The translations under genes were made by a program, and so were the position numbers. Source: JAALLB01 sp017643495 (GTDB lineage: Bacteria; Pseudomonadota; Alphaproteobacteria; Rhizobiales; Rhizobiaceae). From it: DNA of 64,000 bases. Under the pieces are notes generated by a model that was given only the letters and a program-made list of their open reading frames with translations, ran no database searches and was not told the DNA's origin. The stretch is taken from contig OZ244147.1 of NCBI GenBank assembly GCA_965216105.1, forward strand, positions 1 through 64,000, read 5' to 3'. Positions 27,798-36,324 of this stretch are shown in pieces. Every line of letters starts with the position of its first letter. Within the stretch, counting starts at the first letter, position 1.

Positions 27798-29036
27798 TCA
27801 GCTATTTCGCCCAAAGCTTGAAATCGCGGGCTCGGCAAGAACACCCTGCCCTCCCTGAACGCGATAGATGGCCAAACCACGTTGGGTTATGCCACTGGAC
27901 TGAACACGAAACAGCCCGTTCGTTCCCTGAAATCCTCGTGAGCTTTCAATGTTGCGTGATGTAAAGGCATTGTTGCCGTGAAGGCGTACCAGTTCCACGG
28001 CAAAAGTGACTGCATCATATGCAAGGGCAGCATTTACGCCTGCCGCACCGCCATATTTACCCTGGTAGCGGTTCGCAAACTGGTTGAAACGACGCACATC
28101 CCGACCCGGATACAGCGCATTCTGCAGAACGGCATCGCCTTTGCGAACGGATTCCCATTTGCCTGAACCAATAACCTGCTTGCCCGCCAGCGTAACGCCG
28201 GATTGCTGAAGCTCGGTCAAAATCGCAGCGGGAATTGCGCCGCCATCCGGTATATAGATTGTATCGCTTGCTTGGACACCGGCAATCGAACCCTGAACCG
28301 CTTGGCTGACACCTTCCCTGCTTACGGCATATTTCACAACGTTGACCTGCATTCCGTTACGGCCAGCTTCTTCACGCAAGACCTGCTCACGCAAACTTCC
28401 CTCAGCGTTTTGAGGCAGAAATGCATAGACGGACCGTCTGCCCTGCGATGCGGCATAACTGATTATGCGCTGGGTATCCGACTGAGGCGTGTAGGAAAAC
28501 AGATAAACGCCACGTCTGGCAACGGAAGTGTCGGTTGAAAATGCAAGAATCGGAATGCCGGCCGGCTGGGTCACACCGGATGCAGCGCTGACATTTGCGG
28601 CAAACAACGGACCAAGGATCAGCGATGTTCCCTCACGGGCAGCTTCACTTGCAGCTGCTTGCGCCTCGGCAGCTCGCCCCTTGGTATCCTTGACAACAAG
28701 CTGAACCTGCTGCTGACCAAAATCCTCGATTGCCATTGCTGCGCCGTTGCGCAGTTCCTTGGCAACATTGGCAGCGCCACCGGGTATGGTCAGCGGCACC
28801 AGCAAGGAAATCCTGACATTGCCGTTGCCCAGGATCTCTCCGTTCGGGTTGGGGGAGAGTGCCCGTTGCTGTGATCCCTGGTTCCCTACAGGATCAAGGG
28901 AACCCGGGCCGTCATTTGTTATCGGAGAACATGCCGCCAGAATTGACAGAAACGCAGTTGCCACAAGGCCGGACGCCGCACGCAGGGACATGCGTGCCCC
29001 TGTCCGGGCTGCCGGACCAACAGAAATTTTGAACAT
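27798..29036 (-). CDS. Penicillin-binding-protein activator, LpoA/LppC-like lipoprotein
   Basis: Periplasmic-binding-protein type I fold (Leu/Ile/Val-binding type) anchored as a lipoprotein: signal helix about 17-35 and lipobox with Cys36 (SILAAC). The central segment AAMAIEDFGQQQVQLVVKDTKG and ILGPLFAANVSA are typical of rhizobial LppC proteins, related to LpoA, which activates PBP1A. Start chosen at ATG 29036 preceded by AGGGG; the frame extends 11 codons upstream. Divergent from rsmI, as is common. Confidence 0.85.
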   Translation of the reverse strand: MFKISVGPAARTGARMSLRAASGLVATAFLSILAACSPITNDGPGSLDPVGNQGSQQRALSPNPNGEILGNGNVRISLLVPLTIPGGAANVAKELRNGAAMAIEDFGQQQVQLVVKDTKGRAAEAQAAASEAAREGTSLILGPLFAANVSAASGVTQPAGIPILAFSTDTSVARRGVYLFSYTPQSDTQRIISYAASQGRRSVYAFLPQNAEGSLREQVLREEAGRNGMQVNVVKYAVSREGVSQAVQGSIAGVQASDTIYIPDGGAIPAAILTELQQSGVTLAGKQVIGSGKWESVRKGDAVLQNALYPGRDVRRFNQFANRYQGKYGGAAGVNAALAYDAVTFAVELVRLHGNNAFTSRNIESSRGFQGTNGLFRVQSSGITQRGLAIYRVQGGQGVLAEPAISSFGRNS

Positions 29037-29255
29037 GATTGATAACCCCTGGACACATGCTTGCCGCACACCACAGCATACGTATTTCAGATGCCTGTCC
29101 CTTGCTATGCTTTCTTTTGCCGCCGTTAAAAGAAGTTGCCCGTCTGCAACAATTGGTTCATCTTACAGCAGTCGACAAAATGACGCAATCAAAGGCAGGG
29201 ACAACGGCCAACTATCTTTGCCGAAACCTGCCGTTTCCCCAACTGGAGTGATGTT

Positions 29256-30125
29256 TTGCCCGGTTTCCAGATCAGGAATCAGCGCTTTGACAGCAACCCG
29301 CCAGAACCCGGTCTTTACGTCGTAGCCACACCAATCGGCAACCTGGGGGACATCACGATCCGTGCACTGGAAATACTGTCCTCATGCGATCTGATAGCTT
29401 GCGAGGACACGCGGGTAACCGCAAAACTGTTGCGCCACTTCAACATATCGACAAAAACGATTTCCTATCACGAGCACAATGCCAGCAGCACGGGACCAAA
29501 GCTGCTGGCACGGCTGGAAGCAGGCGAAACCATTGCGGTTGTTTCCGATGCTGGCATGCCCCTGGTTTCCGATCCCGGGCACAGGCTGGTTGAGCAGGCT
29601 CTCGAACGGGACATTGCCGTGCATACCTTGCCGGGTGCCACCGCGCCGGTAACCGCGCTGGTAGGCAGTGGCCTTCCTTCTGACACCTTCATCTTCGCCG
29701 GATTTCTCCCCAGCAAACAAGGAGCCCGGCTGAAAAGGCTTGAGACATTCGCCAGCACTCCAGCCACGCTGGTTTATTTTGAAAGTCCGAACCGGCTTGC
29801 CAAGACGCTGGCGGACATGGCGGCTGTTTATGGCAGCAATCGCGACGCTGCAGTTGCACGCGAATTGACAAAGCTGCATGAGGAGATTGTACGCAAGCCG
29901 CTGGGGGATCTTCTTGCACAATATGAAGGACAACGAACCAAAGGGGAAATTGTCATATTGGTCGGACCTCCGGCAGAAGAAACAATGGATGACCCGGACG
30001 CATTGCTTCACGAGCTGCTTGAAACCATGAGCGTCAGCAAGGCGGCCAGTGAAGCATCCATCCTGACCGGCCAGTCGAAACGGGATCTCTATCAACGCGC
30101 ACTGGCCATTACTTCAAAGGGTTGA
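29256..30125 (+). CDS. rsmI: 16S rRNA (cytidine1402-2'-O)-methyltransferase RsmI
   Basis: SAM-dependent tetrapyrrole-methylase-fold enzyme, 289 residues. LYVVATPIGNLGDITIRALE at the N-terminus and VSDAGMPLVSDPG are family signatures. Start is TTG with GGAG about 8 bases upstream. Followed after one base by the YraN-family gene and then gshB, the usual rhizobial order. Confidence 0.96.
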   Translation: MPGFQIRNQRFDSNPPEPGLYVVATPIGNLGDITIRALEILSSCDLIACEDTRVTAKLLRHFNISTKTISYHEHNASSTGPKLLARLEAGETIAVVSDAGMPLVSDPGHRLVEQALERDIAVHTLPGATAPVTALVGSGLPSDTFIFAGFLPSKQGARLKRLETFASTPATLVYFESPNRLAKTLADMAAVYGSNRDAAVARELTKLHEEIVRKPLGDLLAQYEGQRTKGEIVILVGPPAEETMDDPDALLHELLETMSVSKAASEASILTGQSKRDLYQRALAITSKG

Positions 30126-30126
30126 G

Positions 30127-30495
30127 ATGCCTGCTCCCGACCATACTGCAAGAAGACGCAAGGCCAATCGCAGGGGACACTGGGCAGAAATCAGGGCCGT
30201 AGTTGCGCTACTACTCACCGGACACCGAATTCTTGCGCTGCGTTACAAAACCAGCGGCGGTGAAATTGACATTATTGCAAAACGTGGCGGGCTCGTTGTC
30301 ATGATCGAGGTGAAAGCCCGATCCACCTTCCGCAATTGTGTGGAAGCTGTAACACCGGCAAACCAGAGGCGTGTTCACAGTGCAGCAGACCACTGGCTTG
30401 CACGACAAAAACACGGTGAGCGCCATTCCGTCCGTTTTGACATTGTCGCAGTTGTCCCGTGGCGCTGGCCCAGACATTTCAAGAACATGTTCTGA
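30127..30495 (+). CDS. YraN-family (UPF0102) nuclease-like protein
   Basis: 122 residues with the restriction-endonuclease-like core: GHRILALRYKTSGGEIDIIAK then VMIEVKARS, giving the E...D...ExK set of PD-(D/E)xK nucleases. Cellular role is unproven. It is placed directly after rsmI, as in many bacteria. Confidence 0.9.
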   Translation: MPAPDHTARRRKANRRGHWAEIRAVVALLLTGHRILALRYKTSGGEIDIIAKRGGLVVMIEVKARSTFRNCVEAVTPANQRRVHSAADHWLARQKHGERHSVRFDIVAVVPWRWPRHFKNMF

Positions 30496-30573
30496 TCCGT
30501 GATGCAGCTTGCATTGCAACCAGAGACGAACAGGCATACATCCCTTCAACGAACGTAATCAGGAGCAAAACGG

Positions 30574-31512
30574 ATGGGCCTAAAGACCGGTATCCAGATG
30601 GACCATGTGTCCGGTATTCACATCAAGGGGGATTCAACCTTTGCTCTGGGCCTGGAAGCCCAGAAACGGGGGCACACGCTTTACCACTTCGAACCCAACC
30701 GCCTGCAATTGCGTAGCGGAAAAGTTTCGGCCGCGATTGAGGAAATGACCCTTCAGGACACCGAAGGAGACCATTACACCCTCGGCCCCAAAGCGCAGAC
30801 CGACCTTTCCGAACTGGATGTGATTTTGCTCAGGCAGGATCCGCCATTCGACATGTCATACATCACGACCACACACCTGCTTGAAACCATCCATCCAGAA
30901 ACGCTGGTCGTCAACAATCCGGCTTCTGTGCGCAATGCACCTGAAAAAATCCTTGTCATGGAATTTGCCGACTTGATGCCGGAAACCCTGATAACGCGGG
31001 ATTATGAAGCCATTGCCGAATTCCGGAAAGAAGTGGGCGACATCATTCTCAAACCCCTTTACGGAAACGGAGGTGCAGGCGTTTTCATGTTGCCAAGGGC
31101 GGACATGAACTTCACTTCCCTGCTTGAAATGTTTGATCAGAGTTTTCGCGAACCCCTGATCGCACAAGCCTACCTTCCTGATGTTCGCAAGGGTGACAAG
31201 CGCATCATACTGGTTGATGGTGAGCCGGTAGGTGCAATCAACCGGGTTCCGGCAGAGACCGATGCCCGATCAAACATGCATGTAGGCGGACGGGCCGAAC
31301 ATACCGAACTGACGGAGCGCGAGCGTGAAATTTGCGAACGGATCAAGCCGGTTTTGCAGGAACGCGACTTCATTTTCGTCGGCATTGATGTGATCGGTGA
31401 CTACATGACCGAAATCAATGTGACTTCACCAACGGGTATTCGTGAAGTGAAGAAGTTTTCCGGAACTGATATTGCCGCCCTTGTCTGGGATGCAATCGAA
31501 AAACGGCTCTGA
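30574..31512 (+). CDS. gshB: Glutathione synthetase
   Basis: ATP-grasp ligase joining gamma-glutamylcysteine and glycine, 312 residues. N-terminal domain MGLKTGIQMDHVSGIHIKGD, ATP-grasp motifs ILKPLYGNGGAGVF, RIILVDGEPVGAINR and the metal-binding EINVTSPTG near the C-terminus are intact. AGGAG lies 10 bases before ATG. A hairpin follows between it and ppa. Confidence 0.97.
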   Translation: MGLKTGIQMDHVSGIHIKGDSTFALGLEAQKRGHTLYHFEPNRLQLRSGKVSAAIEEMTLQDTEGDHYTLGPKAQTDLSELDVILLRQDPPFDMSYITTTHLLETIHPETLVVNNPASVRNAPEKILVMEFADLMPETLITRDYEAIAEFRKEVGDIILKPLYGNGGAGVFMLPRADMNFTSLLEMFDQSFREPLIAQAYLPDVRKGDKRIILVDGEPVGAINRVPAETDARSNMHVGGRAEHTELTEREREICERIKPVLQERDFIFVGIDVIGDYMTEINVTSPTGIREVKKFSGTDIAALVWDAIEKRL

Positions 31513-31526
31513 CCTTAACCACTCCA

Positions 31527-31551
31527 GAGGGCCGGCTTAATGGCCGGCCTC
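31527..31551. terminator. Possible bidirectional terminator between gshB and ppa
   Basis: A GC-rich hairpin (GAGG-GCCGGC, loop TTAATG, GCCGGCCTC, one bulged G) sits between two convergent genes. There is no clear T-run on either side, so termination strength is uncertain. Confidence 0.4.
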
Positions 31552-31571
31552 GGGCTTTGTGGCAGGTTTCG

Positions 31572-32093
31572 CTAAGCAGCCCTGATTGCCTTGCTTATGG
31601 CTTCACGGGCCTCTTCTGCGCCGCCGAAACCCTCGATCTTCACCCATTTGCCACCTTCAAGATCCTTGTAGCGCTCGAAGAAATGGGCAATCTGGTCGAC
31701 CAGAAGCTTTGGCAGGTCATCCATTGTATGGACATCCTTGTACATGGCGGAAATATGCGGTGAAGGAACCGCTATGATTTTCTCGTCACCGCCCGCTTCA
31801 TCCGTCATGTGCAAAATGCCAACCGGCCTGCAATTCATTACGGAACCGGGAAGAATCTGGCGCTTGTTGGCAATCAGCACATCAATCGGGTCGCCATCAT
31901 CGGAAATTGTGTGCGGCACAAAGCCGTAATTTCCCGGATAACGCATGGACGTGTAAAGGATACGGTCAACCACCATGGTGCCGGCTTCCTTGTCCATTTC
32001 ATATTTGACCGGCTCACCGCCATAGGGCACTTCGACAATCACATTTATGTCTTCTGGCGGATTGTCGCCAATCTTGATTGCATCGATACGCAT
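31572..32093 (-). CDS. ppa: Inorganic pyrophosphatase, family I
   Basis: Cytoplasmic Mg2+-dependent PPi hydrolase, 173 residues. EVPYGGEPVKYEMD at the N-terminus and the signature DDGDPIDVLI with three metal aspartates are intact. AAGGA precedes the ATG. It follows the P450 gene by 42 bp on the same strand. Confidence 0.97.
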   Translation of the reverse strand: MRIDAIKIGDNPPEDINVIVEVPYGGEPVKYEMDKEAGTMVVDRILYTSMRYPGNYGFVPHTISDDGDPIDVLIANKRQILPGSVMNCRPVGILHMTDEAGGDEKIIAVPSPHISAMYKDVHTMDDLPKLLVDQIAHFFERYKDLEGGKWVKIEGFGGAEEAREAISKAIRAA

Positions 32094-32135
32094 GTCTGTT
32101 CCTTCGGGAGGATGGGAGGAGGAAGTTTCGTCCTC

Positions 32136-33509
32136 TTACAATCTTGTTGCGACCATATGCAACCCGCCTTTAGGCTGAGTTGTCAGTTTCTGGACCGGCC
32201 AGGGCTCCGGTGCTCCCTCGGCCATGTCAAAGCGGAAGCGTGAAAGCAGGACACCAAGTGCGATCATTGCTTCCTGAAGGGCAAAGCTGGCACCAATACA
32301 GATGCGCGGTCCTGCACCAAACGGCAGATACTGGTACTTTTCTATCTGCTCGCGATTGCCAGGCAAAAACCTTGACGGCATGAATGCATCAGGCTGCTCC
32401 CAAAACTCCCGGTGCCTGTGCAATGTCCAGGGCATGATCATGGCCTGAGTGCCCTTGGTAATGGTCACGCCCTGCCACTCGGTATCCTCAATGGCTTCCC
32501 GCGACAGGGTCGGAGCGGGTGGGTAGAGGCGCATTGCCTCTTCAAAACAGGCCCTTGTGTACGGCATCGCATCAAGCCATTGCGCAGGATTGGAGACGGA
32601 AGATGTTACCCGCCTGACCTCTTCCTCAACCTTTGCCCTCTCGTGAGGCGCCTTTGCCAGAAGATAAAGTGTCCAGCCAAGTGCCCTGGCAGTTGTCTCA
32701 TATCCGGCACCGAAGAAAGTGATCACATTGTCATCGATTTCCTTCCGCGAAAGTCCTTCTGGTCCTTCAAGGCTCAACAGCAAGGTAAGGAAATCATCCG
32801 GCACCTCCTTGCCCTTCTCCATCATGGCCTTTCTCATGTCGACGGTTTCGCGGACAATGTTGAAAAAATACTGCAATGTCCTGCGGCCACGCACGCGGGA
32901 GTAGCGCGGAACCCATTCAGGAAAGTGAAGGATGTCAAAGGGATCTACTCGGGCAACTGTCTCGAAAAGGTGCTCCACCTTTTCACCAAATTCCTGCGGG
33001 TCACCGGCAATCTGACCAGAGAAAAGTGTTTCGGCCAGAATTTCGAATGTCAGTTCGGTCATGTCCTGCGCCACATCGAAAGATCCCGAACACTCGTCAT
33101 AACGGTCTGCAAACTCGTGTGTCTTTCGCAACATGGCATCTGCAAATCCGTTGATGTGCCTTGGCGTAAAAACCGGCGCCATTGCCTTGCGTGACCTCTT
33201 CCAGACAGGATTTTCTGCTGTCAGCAGGCCATCATCAAGAATCGGCTTCAAAACCAGCTGGCGCACGCGGGCGAGCTTGAATGATTTCTGCTTCTCGACA
33301 AGGATGTGACGGATCAGCGAAGGGTCGTTTGCCACCAACAGGGGGCCACCAATGCCGGGCCTTACATAGACATATGGCAGTGTGTATGATGGTTCACCCC
33401 AAAGCTCGATCGGATTGTTGTAGACAATCCAGAACATCTTGAGGAGGTTCGGGGGAACGGTTCTGGGCGATGGTGCCGGTGGTACAAAAGGGGCTGGGGC
33501 ACTATCCAT
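32136..33509 (-). CDS. Cytochrome P450
   Basis: Heme monooxygenase of 457 residues without a membrane anchor. I-helix oxygen motif GAGYETTARALGW, K-helix EEAMRLYPP (ExxR), and heme-ligand loop FGAGPRICIGASFALQEA are all intact. Start chosen at ATG 33509 because a perfect GGAGG lies seven bases upstream; the frame runs on to 33554. No ferredoxin or reductase gene is adjacent. Sequence style resembles fatty-acid-hydroxylating bacterial P450s, but the substrate is unknown. Divergent from gyrB. Confidence 0.93.
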   Translation of the reverse strand: MDSAPAPFVPPAPSPRTVPPNLLKMFWIVYNNPIELWGEPSYTLPYVYVRPGIGGPLLVANDPSLIRHILVEKQKSFKLARVRQLVLKPILDDGLLTAENPVWKRSRKAMAPVFTPRHINGFADAMLRKTHEFADRYDECSGSFDVAQDMTELTFEILAETLFSGQIAGDPQEFGEKVEHLFETVARVDPFDILHFPEWVPRYSRVRGRRTLQYFFNIVRETVDMRKAMMEKGKEVPDDFLTLLLSLEGPEGLSRKEIDDNVITFFGAGYETTARALGWTLYLLAKAPHERAKVEEEVRRVTSSVSNPAQWLDAMPYTRACFEEAMRLYPPAPTLSREAIEDTEWQGVTITKGTQAMIMPWTLHRHREFWEQPDAFMPSRFLPGNREQIEKYQYLPFGAGPRICIGASFALQEAMIALGVLLSRFRFDMAEGAPEPWPVQKLTTQPKGGLHMVATRL

Positions 33510-33715
33510 GACAAGCCTCCGTGGATGACGTATTCTACATCTAGTTATCCGCAAGCATTACGTCCATGGCAGGGCACCGGAAAGCATCGGGCCTGCATCT
33601 TTGGATAACCGGGGCAACGGTTTGGAATCCGGGTCCAAAAGCCTTATATCTCAGGGTGATCGCCAGATGCTGATTCGAGCATGAAAGAACGATCGCCAAC
33701 ACTTTGGAAGATACC

Positions 33716-36169
33716 ATGAGCGATACTCCTGAAAACCAGCCGGAACAAGTACCGGAAGGCGTTGATCCATCCGCCTACGGCGCCGATTCCATCAAGGTAT
33801 TGAAAGGCCTTGATGCCGTACGCAAACGGCCCGGCATGTATATCGGAGATACCGATGACGGTTCCGGTCTTCATCACATGGTTTACGAGGTTGTTGACAA
33901 CGGCATCGACGAGGTGCTCGCGGGTCACGCTGACCGGGTTACCGTCACCCTGAACCCCGACGGTTCCGTAACCGTGACCGACAATGGTCGCGGCATTCCG
34001 GTCGACATACACCAGGAAGAAGGAATTTCTGCCGCCGAAGTTATCATGACCCAGCTGCATGCCGGCGGAAAGTTCGACCAGAATTCCTACAAGGTATCAG
34101 GTGGACTTCACGGCGTTGGCGTATCGGTGGTGAACGCGCTTTCGGTCTCGCTTGAACTCAAGATCAAGCGGGATGGCAAGCTGCATCGCATTACCTTCAC
34201 TCACGGGGTGTCGGATGCGCCCCTGGAAGTCGTTGGTGATGCGGGCGAGGAATCCGGTACTGAAGTCACCTTCATGCCTTCACCCGAAACCTTCAGCATG
34301 GTCGAGTTCGACTTCAAGACGCTCGAGAAACGGCTAAGGGAACTGGCCTTCCTCAATTCCGGCACACGCATCATACTTGCAGACAAGCGTGGCGCAGAAG
34401 ATGTGGTTGTCGAGCTCTTTTACGAGGGCGGGCTGGTCGAGTTCGTCAAATATCTTGACCGCACCAAGAACTCACTCCTTGAAGATCCGATTTACCTGAA
34501 GTCAGAAAAAGACGGAATTACCGTTGAAGTGGCGCTGTGGTGGAATGATTCCTATCACGAAAACGTATTGTGCTTCACCAACAACATTCCGCAGCGGGAT
34601 GGCGGAACCCATCTGGCAGGTTTCAGGGGAGCGCTTACCCGCCAGATCAACGGTTATGCCGAAACGTCAGGCGCCCTCAAAAAGGAAAAGGTTTCATTGT
34701 CTGGCGATGATTGCCGTGAAGGCCTTGCATGCGTCCTGTCGGTGAAGGTACCGGACCCGAAATTCTCATCGCAAACCAAGGACAAGCTTGTTTCTTCGGA
34801 AGTGCGGCCAGTGGTCGAAAGCCTTGTCAATGAAGCCCTCAACACATGGCTTGAAGAGAACCCGCAGGAAGCCAAGATTGTCGTTACCAAGGTTGTAGAG
34901 GCTGCAGCGGCCCGTGAAGCGGCCCGCAAGGCCCGGGAACTGACACGGCGCAAAGGCGCGCTCGACATTTCATCGCTGCCGGGCAAACTTGCCGATTGCC
35001 AGGAACGCGACCCGGCCAAATCGGAAGTGTTTCTGGTTGAGGGTGACAGCGCCGGGGGATCAGCAAAACAGGGCCGTAACCGGGCAAACCAGGCAGTCCT
35101 GCCATTGCGAGGCAAAATCCTCAATGTGGAGCGGGCCCGGTTTGACCGGATGCTGAGCAGTCAGGAAATCGGAACACTCATTACTGCGCTTGGCACATCC
35201 ATCGGCAAGGACGAGTTCGACATTGCGAAATTGCGTTATCACAAGATCATCATCATGACCGATGCTGATGTCGATGGTGCACATATCCGCACACTTCTGC
35301 TGACATTTTTCTTCCGCCAGATGCCGGAACTCATCGAACGGGGCCATCTGTATATCGCGCAACCACCGCTCTACAAGGTGACGAAAGGAAAGTCATCGCA
35401 ATACCTGAAAGACGAACGCGCGCTTGAGAATTTCCTCATTGACGGCGGGCTGGAAGAAGCATCCCTGGAACTCGCAGGTGGCGAGGTACGAACCGGCCAG
35501 GACCTGCGTGGCGTTGTTGAAACCGCACTCAAAATCAAGACCCTGATCTCGGGTCTGCATTCCCGCTACAACAAGGAAGTGGTTGAGCAGGCAGCAATTG
35601 CCGGTGCCCTTGATGCCGAGCTCATGCACAATCCCGAAGAAGCGTCATCTGCAGCCAATGAAGTTGCCTCAAGGCTCGACATGATTGCCGATGAAACCGA
35701 ACGGGGGTGGTCCGGGCATTATGATGTCGAGAACGGCCTGCATTTTGAACGTACCGTACGGGGCGTCAAGGAAATAGCCCGTATTGATACAGCATTGCTT
35801 GGCTCGGCCGATGCAATGCGGCTGAAACAGTTTGCCGAAAACCTTCAGGAAATTTATGGCAAACAACCCACTTTCAGGCGCAAGGAAACATTTAACGCAA
35901 TTCCCGGGCCGATGCGTTTGCTTGAAAAGGTATTTGAGGCAGGGCGCAAGGGAATTACCATGCAACGCTACAAGGGGCTGGGAGAAATGAACCCGGACCA
36001 GTTGTGGGAAACCACGCTGGATCCCGATGTACGTTCCCTCCTTCAGGTAAAGATTTCCGAAGCTGCCGATGCAGATGACCTGTTTTCCCGGCTGATGGGA
36101 GAAGAAGTCGAACCACGCCGGGACTTTATCCAAAGCAACGCACTAAATGTCGCCAATCTAGATATCTGA
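33716..36169 (+). CDS. gyrB: DNA gyrase subunit B
   Basis: ATPase subunit of type II topoisomerase, 817 residues from ATG 33716 (GGAAG upstream); a TTG 12 bases earlier is also open. GHKL ATPase motifs EVVDNGIDE and GGLHGVGVSVVNALS; TOPRIM motifs EGDSAGGSAKQGRN and DADVDGAHIRTLLLTFFFR; C-terminal QRYKGLGEMNPDQLWETT. Transcribed alone, with the P450 gene divergent. Confidence 0.98.
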   Translation: MSDTPENQPEQVPEGVDPSAYGADSIKVLKGLDAVRKRPGMYIGDTDDGSGLHHMVYEVVDNGIDEVLAGHADRVTVTLNPDGSVTVTDNGRGIPVDIHQEEGISAAEVIMTQLHAGGKFDQNSYKVSGGLHGVGVSVVNALSVSLELKIKRDGKLHRITFTHGVSDAPLEVVGDAGEESGTEVTFMPSPETFSMVEFDFKTLEKRLRELAFLNSGTRIILADKRGAEDVVVELFYEGGLVEFVKYLDRTKNSLLEDPIYLKSEKDGITVEVALWWNDSYHENVLCFTNNIPQRDGGTHLAGFRGALTRQINGYAETSGALKKEKVSLSGDDCREGLACVLSVKVPDPKFSSQTKDKLVSSEVRPVVESLVNEALNTWLEENPQEAKIVVTKVVEAAAAREAARKARELTRRKGALDISSLPGKLADCQERDPAKSEVFLVEGDSAGGSAKQGRNRANQAVLPLRGKILNVERARFDRMLSSQEIGTLITALGTSIGKDEFDIAKLRYHKIIIMTDADVDGAHIRTLLLTFFFRQMPELIERGHLYIAQPPLYKVTKGKSSQYLKDERALENFLIDGGLEEASLELAGGEVRTGQDLRGVVETALKIKTLISGLHSRYNKEVVEQAAIAGALDAELMHNPEEASSAANEVASRLDMIADETERGWSGHYDVENGLHFERTVRGVKEIARIDTALLGSADAMRLKQFAENLQEIYGKQPTFRRKETFNAIPGPMRLLEKVFEAGRKGITMQRYKGLGEMNPDQLWETTLDPDVRSLLQVKISEAADADDLFSRLMGEEVEPRRDFIQSNALNVANLDI

Positions 36170-36240
36170 TACTGACTGCAAACAGCGTTAAAATTTTTTC
36201 TCCATAGGGTTCAGACACTTCATCCTTGGCCAGTCGATTC

Positions 36241-36256
36241 GGCTAAAATTTTAGCC
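36241..36256. promoter_or_regulatory. 16-bp perfect palindrome upstream of the GGDEF-EAL gene
   Basis: GGCTAAAA-TTTTAGCC with no spacer, 69 bp before the GGDEF-EAL start and 71 bp after gyrB. No T-run follows, so it is more like an operator than a terminator. Confidence 0.45.
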
Positions 36257-36324
36257 ATTCGCTTCGCCCATTGTTGAGATTTTTTCCTCTAGGTTCCGGC
36301 CAGTTAAACGACCCCGGAAAAACA

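Noticed and set aside
29135..29150. Inverted repeat GTTGC-CCGTCT-GCAAC upstream of rsmI
   Set aside because: Arms of only five bases; expected by chance in 64 kb.
33545..33608. Two DnaA-box-like sites (TTATCCGCA at 33545 and, inverted, TTATCCAAA at 33608-33600) before gyrB
   Set aside because: Both deviate from TTATCCACA, only two copies, no AT-rich unwinding element; not enough for an origin or DnaA control.
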